From Paracoccaceae bacterium (GTDB taxonomy: Bacteria > Pseudomonadota > Alphaproteobacteria > Rhodobacterales > Rhodobacteraceae): a stretch of DNA of 64,000 bases. Location: NCBI GenBank assembly GCA_024236495.1, contig JACKKJ010000001.1, positions 62,001 through 126,000 of the forward strand, written 5' to 3'. Under the pieces are notes generated by a model. That model had not been told where the DNA came from. It saw only the letters and a list, made by a program, of their open reading frames with translations, and made no database searches. Within the stretch, counting starts at the first letter, position 1. Each line of letters starts with the position of its first letter. The position numbers and the translations under genes were made by a program. This document shows positions 51,013 through 60,966 of this stretch, in pieces.

Positions 51013-51816
51013 TTACGACCGCTTCCGCGTCAGCAGGAAAAAGGTCGTAAGCAGTATGACAGTGAGTGCCAGCAGGACCGTGGAAATGGCATTCACCTCG
51101 CCGGTCACCTGCCGCCGAATCTGGGCAAGCAGGTAAGTCGGAAGCGTATCTTGGCCGGCCGATTTCACAAAGAGCGTGATCACCACGTCGTCCAGCGACG
51201 TGACGAAGGCCAGCATCATCCCGGCGACGATGCCGGGGGCAAGAAGGGGCAGCGTGACACGGCGGAACGTCCACCATGGCGTCGCGTAAAGATCGGCGGC
51301 GGCGGTCTCCAGCGTCAGGTCCATCCCCTCAAGCCGCGCCCGGATCGGCAGGTAGGCAAAGGGAATGCAGAAGGCGGAATGCGCCAGAATCAGGTAGCCA
51401 AGGCCCTGGTAGCCGGTCGCCACCTTGATCGCCGCGAAGAATATCAGCAGCGCCACGGCGGTCACGATCTCGGGCACCATCAGCGGCTGGTTGATCGCCA
51501 CATAGATCCCGGTCTGGCCGCGGAACGGCTTTTTCCGTGTCGTGGCGAGCGCCGCCATCGTCGCGGCCACGGTCGAGATGGTCGCCGCCGAACCGGCGAT
51601 GACCAGCGACCGGATCGTGACTTCCTTGACCTTCTCGTTTTCCCAGGCCCGTTCGTACCACTGGAAGGAAAACCCGTCCCAGATCGCGATCGAATCGCCC
51701 GCGTTGAAGGAATAGATCATCAGCATCGCGATCGGCATGTAGAGCGCGATGAACACGACGATGGCGACGGTCGCGAAGCCTGGCAGGCGGCTGGCGGTGA
51801 AGGTTCTGCTAGCCAT
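51013..51816 (-). CDS. Polyamine-type ABC importer, permease 2 (PotC/PotI-like), system C
   Basis: A 267-residue inner-membrane permease with six hydrophobic segments. The EAA loop is LETAAADLYATPWWTFRRV followed by LPLLAPG, and it ends in LAQIRRQVTGEVNAIS. The ATG at 51816 overlaps the permease 1 stop by eight bases; a longer open extension runs into that gene. Confidence 0.92.
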   Translation of the reverse strand: MASRTFTASRLPGFATVAIVVFIALYMPIAMLMIYSFNAGDSIAIWDGFSFQWYERAWENEKVKEVTIRSLVIAGSAATISTVAATMAALATTRKKPFRGQTGIYVAINQPLMVPEIVTAVALLIFFAAIKVATGYQGLGYLILAHSAFCIPFAYLPIRARLEGMDLTLETAAADLYATPWWTFRRVTLPLLAPGIVAGMMLAFVTSLDDVVITLFVKSAGQDTLPTYLLAQIRRQVTGEVNAISTVLLALTVILLTTFFLLTRKRS

Positions 51817-52717
51817 GTCCGCGATCCCGGTTCGCAAAGCGCACATAGATCAGGAGGGCGGCGGTGACGACGACCAGGAGCATCACCGAAAGCGATGCGC
51901 CCAGCGGCCAGTTGCGGCCCTGCCCGAACTGAAGGTCGATGAAGTTGCCGATCATCATGTTGCGCCCGCCCCCCAGGATGCGCGGCGTCACATAGGCGCC
52001 AAGCGAGGGGATGAAGACCAGGATCGACCCCGCGATGATCCCCGGCTTGACGGTCGGAAAGATGATCCGGCGCAGGACCGCAAGGCGGCTTGCGTAAAGG
52101 TCGTAGCCGGCTTCCAGCAGGCGGTGATCGAAACGCTCTATCGCGGCGTAAAGCGGCAGGACCATCAGCGGCAGGTAGACATAGGTCATCCCCAGAAAGA
52201 CCGCGAGGTCGGTGTAAAGCAGGTTCAAGGGTTCCGAGATCACGCCGATCTTGATCAGGAAGGTGTTGAGGAACCCTTCGTTGCGGATGATCTGGTTGAT
52301 CGCGAAAGTGCGGATCAGCAGGTTGGTCCAGAAGGGAATCGTGATCAGGAACAGCCAGAACGCGCGCCAGCGCGGCGGGCGCGTCGCGATGAACCAGGCG
52401 GTCGGAAAACCCACGACAAAGGTGAAGACCGTCGTCAGGAAGGACAGCCGGACGGAGCGCCAGAAGATCGTCAGATGCGCGTCGGCAAGCTTCAGCGTCT
52501 CGTCGAAGATGTCGCGCGTGAACAGGATGCCGCGCCAGGCATCGAGCGAGAAGATCCATTCGACATTGCCGTATTTGCCCGGCGTCAGGAACGAATAGAT
52601 CAACATGATGAATAGCGGACCGATCGCGCCGGCCGCCAGCAGAAGAAGCGCCGGAAGGCTCAGGAGCCAGTTGCGCCGAACCTGGGCCGCCTCGCGCGTG
52701 GCTTCCGTCTCCCGCAT
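51809..52717 (-). CDS. Polyamine-type ABC importer, permease 1 (PotB/PotH-like), system C
   Basis: A 302-residue inner-membrane permease with a ~25-residue cytoplasmic N-terminus. The EAA loop reads LEAGYDLYASRLAVLRRI, then FPTVKPG, and the segment FLGMTYVYLPLMVLPLYAAIER is typical. It starts two bases after the ATPase stop. Confidence 0.92.
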   Translation of the reverse strand: MRETEATREAAQVRRNWLLSLPALLLLAAGAIGPLFIMLIYSFLTPGKYGNVEWIFSLDAWRGILFTRDIFDETLKLADAHLTIFWRSVRLSFLTTVFTFVVGFPTAWFIATRPPRWRAFWLFLITIPFWTNLLIRTFAINQIIRNEGFLNTFLIKIGVISEPLNLLYTDLAVFLGMTYVYLPLMVLPLYAAIERFDHRLLEAGYDLYASRLAVLRRIIFPTVKPGIIAGSILVFIPSLGAYVTPRILGGGRNMMIGNFIDLQFGQGRNWPLGASLSVMLLVVVTAALLIYVRFANRDRGHG

Positions 52718-52719
52718 CG

Positions 52720-53790
<1,071 letters not shown>

Positions 53791-53889
53791 GTCCCGTCCT
53801 CCGCTGTTCTTTCCCTGTCGTGCCTGGCGCGGTCGTGCCGCCGCCGGCTTGTTGATTTCCAGACTGAGGGCTGCACGTGCGGGTGTAAA

Positions 53890-53918
53890 TACCCCTCTTG
53901 GGATATATTGGAGGGGTG
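53890..53918. promoter_or_regulatory. Dyad operator upstream of importer C
   Basis: ACCCCTC-N13-GAGGGGT forms a perfect seven-base dyad. Its left part TACCCCTCTTGGGATATAT (53890-53908) matches 15 of 19 bases of the site at 18883-18901. It lies between luxR-B (stop at 53940) and the importer C start codon (53790). Confidence 0.65.
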
Positions 53919-53939
53919 GGGGGATACGGCGGAAACCGG

Positions 53940-54731
53940 TCAGGCCCGCGCGATTTCGGACAACAGCAGGTTGAACAGTTCGCCCTGCGACGAAATTCCA
54001 AGCTTGCGGTAGATGTTCTTGCGGTGCAGCTTGACCGTCCCGCCCGAAATGCCGATCAGCCGCGCGATGGCTTCGGTCGAATGCCCCTTGAGGATGAGCG
54101 CGGCGATCTGGCCTTCGCGCGGCGACAGGCACGATCCGGCGCCCTGGGTCAGCACTTCCTCGACATTGACCGAATTCGCACCGCTATCGCCCGGTTCATA
54201 CCGGTCGAAGTGACGCCGGCACAGCGCCGCGAGAACCGGCAGCACCCGGCGCAGCCCGCGCGCGTCGCCCTGCGTGAATTCGCGCCGCTCATCAACCGGG
54301 GCGATCGAGAAGAAAAGCGTCTTGCCGTTGGCCAGCCCCACGAAGATGCCGATCTCGTCCCTGAGCCGGATATGGCTATAGTAGCTTTGGTAGTAGGTCG
54401 AGTTCCGGAACCGGTCGGGCGCAACCTCGCGGAGGCGGGCGACCGCATCGCCACGGCTGTTCAGGAAATACTCCCGGAACGGGTCCAGCAGATAGGCGCC
54501 GTCCAGATAGCGGTCGATGACCACCGCGCGGCGCTCCGCGCGGATGTTGTCATAGACATGGACCGGCCGCTTGTCGCTTTCGAACAGAAGCGCGAGGCAC
54601 CCGTGGAAGGGCGCGACAAGGCGCAGATAATCCAGCGTGGCGGGCACGAACTCCGGCCGCCCGATGGCGTCGATCGCGGTGGCCAACGCCTCTTCGGCGG
54701 TGCCGGACGGAAAGGTGGAGCGAAGATACAC
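53940..54731 (-). CDS. LuxR-type transcriptional regulator B, paired with polyamine-type importer C
   Basis: A 263-residue regulator. The C-terminal helix-turn-helix spans about residues 195-255 (CLSPREGQIAALILKGHSTEAIARLIGISGGTVKLHRKNIYRKLG). The N-terminal ~180 residues form the same kind of sensor as in luxR-A (both have a RFxxxxYYxSYY-like aromatic stretch and DPFxxxx). The GTG at 54731 follows GGGGG. It is codirectional with importer C and directly upstream of it. No autoinducer synthase is nearby; the sensed molecule may be the transported amine. Confidence 0.87.
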   Translation of the reverse strand: MYLRSTFPSGTAEEALATAIDAIGRPEFVPATLDYLRLVAPFHGCLALLFESDKRPVHVYDNIRAERRAVVIDRYLDGAYLLDPFREYFLNSRGDAVARLREVAPDRFRNSTYYQSYYSHIRLRDEIGIFVGLANGKTLFFSIAPVDERREFTQGDARGLRRVLPVLAALCRRHFDRYEPGDSGANSVNVEEVLTQGAGSCLSPREGQIAALILKGHSTEAIARLIGISGGTVKLHRKNIYRKLGISSQGELFNLLLSEIARA

Positions 54732-54797
54732 GCGCGGCCCCCCAGTTTTGCCACAGGGCCTATCCTAGTCGCCCGGTGGCCGCCAGCGCCACCGCCT

Positions 54798-55880
54798 TCA
54801 GCGCAGCTTCAGTGTCGCAAGACCGATGAGCGCAAGGATGAGCGAGATGATCCAGAAGCGGATGACGATCTGCGGCTCTGCCCAGCCCTTCTTTTCGAAG
54901 TGATGGTGGATCGGTGCCATCAGGAAGACACGCCGCCCGGTGCGCTTGAAATAGGCGACCTGGATGATCACCGACAGCGCCTCGACCACGAAAAGGCCGC
55001 CGACGATCGCCAGCACGATCTCGTGCTTTGTCACGACCGCGATGGCGCCCAGCGCGCCGCCCAGCGCAAGCGACCCGGTATCGCCCATGAAAACGGCGGC
55101 GGGCGGGGCGTTGTACCAAAGGAACCCGAGCCCGCCCCCGATCAGCGCGGCGCAGAAGATCAGGATCTCGCTGGTGCCCGGGACATAGTGGACCTCCAGG
55201 TACTGGGTGAAGTCCACGCGGCCGACGGCATAGGCGATGACGCCCAGAGTGCCCGCGGCGATCATCACCGGCATGACCGCCAGCCCGTCGAGCCCGTCGG
55301 TCAGGTTCACCGCATTGGCCGCGCCGACAATGACGATCATCGCGAAGGGGACGAAGAAGATCCCAAGGTTGATCAGCAGGTTCTTGAAGACCGGAACGGC
55401 AAGCTGATTGGTCAGATCCGCCGGATGCACCCAGGCTGCCGCAGCACCCGCGAGCGCCGCGATCAGCAGCCCGATGGCAAAGCGGACCCGCGACGAGACC
55501 CCCTTGGTGTTCTGCTTGGTGACCTTGGCGTAGTCGTCGGCAAAGCCGATCAGGCCGAAGGCGAAGGTCACGAACAGCACGATCCAGACATAGGGATTGT
55601 CGAGCCGCGCCCACAGAAGCGTCGCCACCAGCATCGCCGACAGGATCAGGAGCCCCCCCATCGTCGGTGTGCCCGCCTTGGCGAAATGGGTCTGCGGGCC
55701 GTCGTCGCGGATCGGCTGGCCCTTTTTCTGCTTGCGGCGCAGAAGGTTGATCAGCGGCTGGCCGAAGATGAAGCCGAAGATCAGCGCGGTGAAGAAGGCG
55801 CCCCCCGCGCGGAAGGTGATGTAGCGGAAGAGGTTGAAGATGTCGCCGCCGTCCGAAAGGCGTTCAAGCCAGTAAAGCAT
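54798..55880 (-). CDS. mraY: Phospho-N-acetylmuramoyl-pentapeptide transferase
   Basis: A 360-residue inner-membrane enzyme with about ten membrane segments that transfers phospho-MurNAc-pentapeptide to undecaprenyl phosphate (lipid I formation). The catalytic aspartates are seen in FGLIGFADDYAK and NAVNLTDGLDGLA, and the histidine loop is MAPIHHHFEKKGW. The start codon directly abuts the murF stop. It is the last dcw gene present here. Confidence 0.97.
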   Translation of the reverse strand: MLYWLERLSDGGDIFNLFRYITFRAGGAFFTALIFGFIFGQPLINLLRRKQKKGQPIRDDGPQTHFAKAGTPTMGGLLILSAMLVATLLWARLDNPYVWIVLFVTFAFGLIGFADDYAKVTKQNTKGVSSRVRFAIGLLIAALAGAAAAWVHPADLTNQLAVPVFKNLLINLGIFFVPFAMIVIVGAANAVNLTDGLDGLAVMPVMIAAGTLGVIAYAVGRVDFTQYLEVHYVPGTSEILIFCAALIGGGLGFLWYNAPPAAVFMGDTGSLALGGALGAIAVVTKHEIVLAIVGGLFVVEALSVIIQVAYFKRTGRRVFLMAPIHHHFEKKGWAEPQIVIRFWIISLILALIGLATLKLR

Positions 55881-57329
55881 CTAGTCCCTTCCCCGCGTTT
55901 CGCCCGCGCCCGGTTGCCCCAGTTTCCGCAGTCCGTCAACCACGATGCTGACCTTGGACCCCTTGGAACCCTTGACCAGCACCACATCGCCTGCATCGGC
56001 CAGAAGATGCGCGCGCGGCGTCAGCGCTGCCGCCGTCTCGTGCCATTCGCCGCGCCGCGCCTCTGGCAGTGCCTGCCAGAGGTGGCGCATCCGCGGGCCG
56101 ACGCAATGCACAAGGTGAATGCGCGCCATCGCCGGATGGCGGGCAAGGCCCGCATGCAGCGCCGCCTCGGTCGGGCCAAGTTCCAGCATGTCGCCCAGAA
56201 TGGCGATCCGCCGCCCCTCGTGCCGCCGCCCGACGCCGTCGCGCGGCGCGGCCGCCGCCAGCACGTCCAGCGCGGCACCGACCGAGGCCGGATTGGCGTT
56301 GAACGCATCGTCGATCAGGTCAAAGCTTTGCGCCTCGTCCACGATATCGAGGTAGATGCGCTCGCGGGTGCCGCGCCCGGCGGGCGGGGTCCACCGGCCA
56401 AGGTCGCAGGCCGCGACCGCAGGATCGGCGCCAAGCGCCGCCGAGGCGGCCAGGACGCCCAGCGCGTTGGCGGCGAAATGGCGTCCCGCCGTGGCAAGCT
56501 TGAAAAGGATCGTCTGCCCCGCATGCGCGGCCTTCATCACCGTCGCGTCCTGCGACAGCGTCACCGACAGAAGGCGCCAGTCGTCGCCCGCATCCGCGCC
56601 GAAGCGAAGGGTGCGCATGCCGGGCCCGACCGCGCCCAGAAGGATCGGCGTCACCTCAAGCCCCGAAGGCACGATCGCGACGCCACCGGGTTCCAGCCCC
56701 TCGAAGATCGCGGCCTTTTCGGCCGCGATCCCCGCGATGCCGTCGGCGAAGGCCTCCAGATGCACGGGCGCCACGGTGGTGATCATCGCCACATGAGGGC
56801 GCGCAAGCCGAGCCAGGGGCGCGATTTCGCCCGGATGGTTCATGCCGATCTCGATCACCGCGAAATCGGCATCGCGGGGCAGACGCGCCAGCGTCAGCGG
56901 CACGCCCCAGTGATTGTTGTAGCTTGCCTCGGCGGCATGGACGCTGCCCTGCCCCTCCAGGACCACGCGCAGCATCTCCTTGGTGGAGGTCTTGCCGACG
57001 GAACCGGTGACGGCCACCACCCGCGCCTTCGCCCGCGCCCTGCCCGCCCGGCCAAGGTCGCAAAGTGCTACCAGCACATCGGGAACGACGAGAAGTGGCG
57101 CATCGGCCCCGCACCCTTCCGGGACGCGCGACACAAGCGCCGCCGCGGCACCCCTGCGCAAGGCCTCGGCGACAAAGTCGTGACCGTCGCGCACATCCTT
57201 GAGCGCGACGAACAGATCGCCGGAGCAAAGCGTGCGGGTGTCGATCGACACACCGGTCGCCGCGAAGGGACGCGTCGCGCGTCCGCCCGTCGCGGCCTCG
57301 GCTTCGGCAGAGGTCCAAAGGGCCGCCAT
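55881..57329 (-). CDS. murF: UDP-N-acetylmuramoyl-tripeptide--D-alanyl-D-alanine ligase
   Basis: A 482-residue cytoplasmic Mur ligase that adds D-Ala-D-Ala. The ATP loop GSVGKTS is at 109-115, with YNNHWGVPLTL, EIGMNHPGEI and DAFNANPAS as further family motifs. The ATG at 57329 overlaps the murE stop by one base (TGATG); a longer frame upstream lies over murE. Confidence 0.96.
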   Translation of the reverse strand: MAALWTSAEAEAATGGRATRPFAATGVSIDTRTLCSGDLFVALKDVRDGHDFVAEALRRGAAAALVSRVPEGCGADAPLLVVPDVLVALCDLGRAGRARAKARVVAVTGSVGKTSTKEMLRVVLEGQGSVHAAEASYNNHWGVPLTLARLPRDADFAVIEIGMNHPGEIAPLARLARPHVAMITTVAPVHLEAFADGIAGIAAEKAAIFEGLEPGGVAIVPSGLEVTPILLGAVGPGMRTLRFGADAGDDWRLLSVTLSQDATVMKAAHAGQTILFKLATAGRHFAANALGVLAASAALGADPAVAACDLGRWTPPAGRGTRERIYLDIVDEAQSFDLIDDAFNANPASVGAALDVLAAAAPRDGVGRRHEGRRIAILGDMLELGPTEAALHAGLARHPAMARIHLVHCVGPRMRHLWQALPEARRGEWHETAAALTPRAHLLADAGDVVLVKGSKGSKVSIVVDGLRKLGQPGAGETRGRD

Positions 57330-58810
57330 CAGATCTTCCCGTCCAGCGCGGCGACCGCCACGCTTGCCTGTTCTGCGTCGTCGAAAGGATAGATGTCGTT
57401 GCCGATGATCTGTCCCGTCTCGTGCCCCTTGCCCGCGATCAAGAGCGCGTCGCCCGGTTGCAGGGCATCGACCCCGCGCAGGATCGCCTCTGCCCGGTCG
57501 GCGATCTCGGCCGCCTCGGGGCAACCCTTCATCACCTCGGCGCGGATCGCGGCGGGGTCTTCGCTGCGCGGATTGTCGTCGGTGACGATCACCACATCGG
57601 CATATTGCGCCGCCGCCTGCCCCATCAGCGGACGCTTCAGCCGGTCGCGGTCGCCGCCCGCGCCGAAGACGCAGACGATGCGGCCCATCACATGCGGGCG
57701 CAACGACTGCAGCGCCGAGGCGAGCGCGCCGGGCTTGTGCGAATAATCGACGAAGACCGTCGCGCCGTTCTCGCGCTTGGCGGCAAGCTCCATCCGGCCG
57801 CGCACCGTCGTCAGATCGTGAAGCGTCTTGAAGACCGCCTCCGGTTCCTCTCCGCCCGCGATGGCAAGACCGGCCGCCGCCAGTACGTTTTCCGCCTGGA
57901 ACCCGCCGATCAGCGCCAGCCGCACCAGATGCGCCTCGCCCTTCCAGGTGAAGCGCAGATCCTGCCCGGTCGCGTCGAAGCGCTGCGCCCCGATGCACAG
58001 ATCGGCCAGCGGCGCGCGTCCGACCGTAATCAGGTCAAGCCCGCGGGTGCCCGCGATCTTCGCCATCTCGCGGCCGCGCACCTCGTCGATGTTGACGACG
58101 GCGGTCGCGTCTTCGGGAAGGACGCGGTTGAAAAGCCCGGCCTTTGCAGCGAAATATTCTTCGAAATCAGCGTGATAGTCCAGGTGATCCTGGCTGAAGT
58201 TGGTGAAGGCCCCGGCCTTCAGGTGCACCCCGTCAAGCCGCCCCTGATCCAGCCCGTGCGACGATGCCTCCATCGCGGCGTGGGTGATGCCGGCCCCGGC
58301 CATCTCGGCCAGCAGGCGGTGCAGCGTGATCGGTTCGGGCGTCGTATGCGCGAGCGGCGCGGTAAAGTCGCCCAGAACCCCCATCGTGCCAAGGTTGGCC
58401 GCGTGCAGCCCCAGCGCCTGCCAGATCTGCCGCGTGAAGGTCGCGACGGATGTCTTGCCCGAGGTGCCCGTCACCGCCACCACGGTTTCCGGCTGGCGCC
58501 CGAACCAAAGCGCGGCGGCGAAGGCCAGCGCCTGGCGCGGATCTTCGGTCACCACCAGCGCCGCGTCCGATGCGGAAAGTTCGGCCGACGCGATCTCGGC
58601 GCCTGCGCGGTCGGTCAGGATCGCTGCGGCGCCCATGCGCAGGGCGAACTGGATGAATTCGCCGCCGTGGATGCGGCTTCCGGGCAGCGCGGCAAAAAGG
58701 TTGCCGAGCTTCACCTGCCGGCTGTCCACCGCTAGCCCCGTCACCCGCGCCTCGCGCCCCCCCTGCGCCGTGAGCCCAAGTTCGGCCAGCGATTTCGTCG
58801 CGCTCGTCAT
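57329..58810 (-). CDS. murE: UDP-N-acetylmuramoyl-L-alanyl-D-glutamate--2,6-diaminopimelate ligase
   Basis: A 493-residue Mur ligase. The ATP loop GTSGKTS is at 115-121, HTTPEPITLH binds the UDP-MurNAc part, and DDNPRSEDP is the motif that selects meso-diaminopimelate, so the wall is of the usual Gram-negative type. It starts 24 bp after the ftsI stop. Confidence 0.97.
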   Translation of the reverse strand: MTSATKSLAELGLTAQGGREARVTGLAVDSRQVKLGNLFAALPGSRIHGGEFIQFALRMGAAAILTDRAGAEIASAELSASDAALVVTEDPRQALAFAAALWFGRQPETVVAVTGTSGKTSVATFTRQIWQALGLHAANLGTMGVLGDFTAPLAHTTPEPITLHRLLAEMAGAGITHAAMEASSHGLDQGRLDGVHLKAGAFTNFSQDHLDYHADFEEYFAAKAGLFNRVLPEDATAVVNIDEVRGREMAKIAGTRGLDLITVGRAPLADLCIGAQRFDATGQDLRFTWKGEAHLVRLALIGGFQAENVLAAAGLAIAGGEEPEAVFKTLHDLTTVRGRMELAAKRENGATVFVDYSHKPGALASALQSLRPHVMGRIVCVFGAGGDRDRLKRPLMGQAAAQYADVVIVTDDNPRSEDPAAIRAEVMKGCPEAAEIADRAEAILRGVDALQPGDALLIAGKGHETGQIIGNDIYPFDDAEQASVAVAALDGKI

Positions 58811-58834
58811 CGTCCAAGGGCCCCCGTGCCCGGT

Positions 58835-60616
58835 TCAGTTGCTGACGAGTGTTACTCCGCCCTCGGTGGAAGGTTCAACCTCGGGCCTGAGCCCCATCAG
58901 CGGCGCGACACGGCGGATGATCTCTGCCGCCACGGGAACCGCCGTCCAGCCCGCGGTGCGGCGCGGTTCGCTGCCCGAGGTTTCGACCGGCTCGTCCAGC
59001 GACACCACCAGCACATATTGCGGATCATGCGCCGGGAAGACCGAGGCGAAGGTCGCGATGACCTTGTCCTTGTAGTATCCGCCCTTGGGCATCGGCTTGT
59101 CGGCGGTGCCGGTCTTGCCGCCCACCTCGTAGCCCGGCACCTCTGCAAAGGTCGCGGTGCCCTTGCGGACCACGTCGCGCAACATCGTGCGCACGCGGGC
59201 CGAGGTGTCTTCGGACACGATCCGCGCGCCTGTCATCTGCGATTTCGCCCGCAAGAGCGTCGGCGTCACACGGGTGCCGCCGTTGACCATGCTGGCATAG
59301 GCCGCGGCAAGGTGCAACGGGCTGGCCGAAAGCCCGTGCCCGTAGGACACGGTCATCGTCGTGATCTCCGGCCATTTCCTCGGGACGATCGGACGGGCCG
59401 ATGCGGCCTCGGCCAGCTCGACCGCCGTCGGCTCGAAAAAGCCCAGCGATTTCAGGAATGTCTGCTGGCGTTCGGCGCCGATGGTCTGCGCGATGTGGGC
59501 GGTCCCGATGTTGGAGGACTTGATGATGACGTCGCGCACCGAAAGTGCCGGGCCGTAGTTGTGGAAGTCGCGGATCTTGAACTTGCCCCAGACCATGGGC
59601 CCCTTGGTGTCGATCATCGTCTCGGGACCGACAAGGCCCAGATCAAGGGCCTGCCCGACCGCGAAGATCTTGAAGGTGGAGCCGAGTTCGTAAACGCCCT
59701 GCACCGCACGGTTGAAAAGCGGGCTGTCGCCGGCATCGCCCTTGGTCAGCGGCGCCGGCCGGTCATTGGGGTCGAAGTCCGGCAACGACACCATGGAAAC
59801 GATTTCCCCGCTGTCGACCTTCATCAGCACCGCCGCCGCGCCCTTGGCGTTCATCAGCTTCATGCCGCCGTCCAGCACCTCCTCGACCGTGGATTGCACG
59901 GTCAGGTCCAGCGACAGCTGCAGCGGCGCGCCATTGTTCGCCGGATCGCGCAGCCAGGCGTCGAAGGTGCGCTCCACCCCCGCGGTGCCGATCACCTCGG
60001 CCGAGGCGACGCCCTCGCGGCCGAAGCTGGCGCCGCCAAGGATATGGGCGGCCAGCGCCCCGTTGGGATAAAGCCGCATCTCGCGCGGGCCGAAAAGCAG
60101 CCCCGGATCGCCGATCTCGTGGACAAGCTGCATCTGTTCGGGCGAAATCTTCTTCTTGATCCACAGGAACTTGCGCGCGCCGGTGAAGTCCTTCAGCAGC
60201 TGCTTTTCGTCAAGGTCGGGAAAGACGATCGCCAGCCCCTTGGCCGCCCGCGCCGGATCGACCATCAACTGCGGCTGGGCGTAAAGCGCATGCGTCACGA
60301 GGTTCGTCGCCAGAACCCGGCCACGGCGGTCCACGATGTCGGCGCGCTGCGCGAGGATCGACGCGCCGGAGGCGACCGCCTGCGGCTCCTCGGGCTCTGT
60401 CGTGGCCAGAACGCCCATCCGCATGCCAACGACCGCGAAGGCGGCGAAGAACGCCGCCCCCAGAAGCAGAAGCCGGCCTTCGGCCCGCGCGCGCGCCTTG
60501 TCGCGCATCGCCTCGTGCCGGTCGCGCAGGTTGGCGCGTTCGATCGTGTCGGGGTTTTCCCCGCTGGCGCGGGCAGAAAGGATACGGGCCAGCGGGCGAA
60601 GCGGCGTTCGGATCAT
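58835..60616 (-). CDS. ftsI: Peptidoglycan transpeptidase FtsI (PBP3)
   Basis: A 593-residue division-specific class B penicillin-binding protein. A cytoplasmic N-terminus (about 47 residues) precedes one membrane segment (about 48-68). The catalytic motifs are S313-T-F-K316, SSN at 367-369 and KTG at 501-503. The ATG at 60616 overlaps the ftsL stop by four bases, which settles the start against a longer frame. Confidence 0.96.
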   Translation of the reverse strand: MIRTPLRPLARILSARASGENPDTIERANLRDRHEAMRDKARARAEGRLLLLGAAFFAAFAVVGMRMGVLATTEPEEPQAVASGASILAQRADIVDRRGRVLATNLVTHALYAQPQLMVDPARAAKGLAIVFPDLDEKQLLKDFTGARKFLWIKKKISPEQMQLVHEIGDPGLLFGPREMRLYPNGALAAHILGGASFGREGVASAEVIGTAGVERTFDAWLRDPANNGAPLQLSLDLTVQSTVEEVLDGGMKLMNAKGAAAVLMKVDSGEIVSMVSLPDFDPNDRPAPLTKGDAGDSPLFNRAVQGVYELGSTFKIFAVGQALDLGLVGPETMIDTKGPMVWGKFKIRDFHNYGPALSVRDVIIKSSNIGTAHIAQTIGAERQQTFLKSLGFFEPTAVELAEAASARPIVPRKWPEITTMTVSYGHGLSASPLHLAAAYASMVNGGTRVTPTLLRAKSQMTGARIVSEDTSARVRTMLRDVVRKGTATFAEVPGYEVGGKTGTADKPMPKGGYYKDKVIATFASVFPAHDPQYVLVVSLDEPVETSGSEPRRTAGWTAVPVAAEIIRRVAPLMGLRPEVEPSTEGGVTLVSN

Positions 60617-60966
60617 TGGTTTGCCCCCTCGATCGCGATGGCATCGACCGCGTCGCTGACCGGCAGAAGGCTCAGCCCGGGATAGGGTACCTCCCGCACG
60701 TCGCCGAACTGGCGCGGTTCCATCGGCAAGAGCCCCAGACGGCCGAAGTTGATCTCTGCCAGCGCCCTGAGCCGGTCGGGACGGTTCAGATAGGCCCATT
60801 CCGCCTTCAGGACGCCCAGCCGTTCCCGCAGATCCGCGATCTCGGCCTGAAGCCGGCGCGCCTCGGCCACCTCGGCCTGGGTGTGGTAGTTTTCCCGGTA
60901 GGCCCAGAAGGCAAGCCCCATGACGGCGAAGGCGGTGAGGACGTAAAGCAGGCTGCGCATCGTCAA
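60613..60966 (-). CDS. ftsL: Cell division protein FtsL
   Basis: A 117-residue bitopic protein: membrane segment at about 4-18, then a coiled-coil stretch (about 25-60; AEVAEARRLQAEIADLRERLG) with the YLNRPDRLRALAEINFG region conserved in alphaproteobacterial FtsL. It joins FtsB and FtsQ at the septum. It overlaps rsmH and ftsI by four bases each. Confidence 0.92.
   Translation of the reverse strand: MTMRSLLYVLTAFAVMGLAFWAYRENYHTQAEVAEARRLQAEIADLRERLGVLKAEWAYLNRPDRLRALAEINFGRLGLLPMEPRQFGDVREVPYPGLSLLPVSDAVDAIAIEGANQ

Noticed and set aside
53898..57392. Open reading frame of 1164 codons on the plus strand
   Set aside because: It is antisense to luxR-B, mraY and murF, is very rich in Arg, Gly, Asp and His, has no domain and no ribosome site. 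It arises from the high-GC codon pattern of the real genes.
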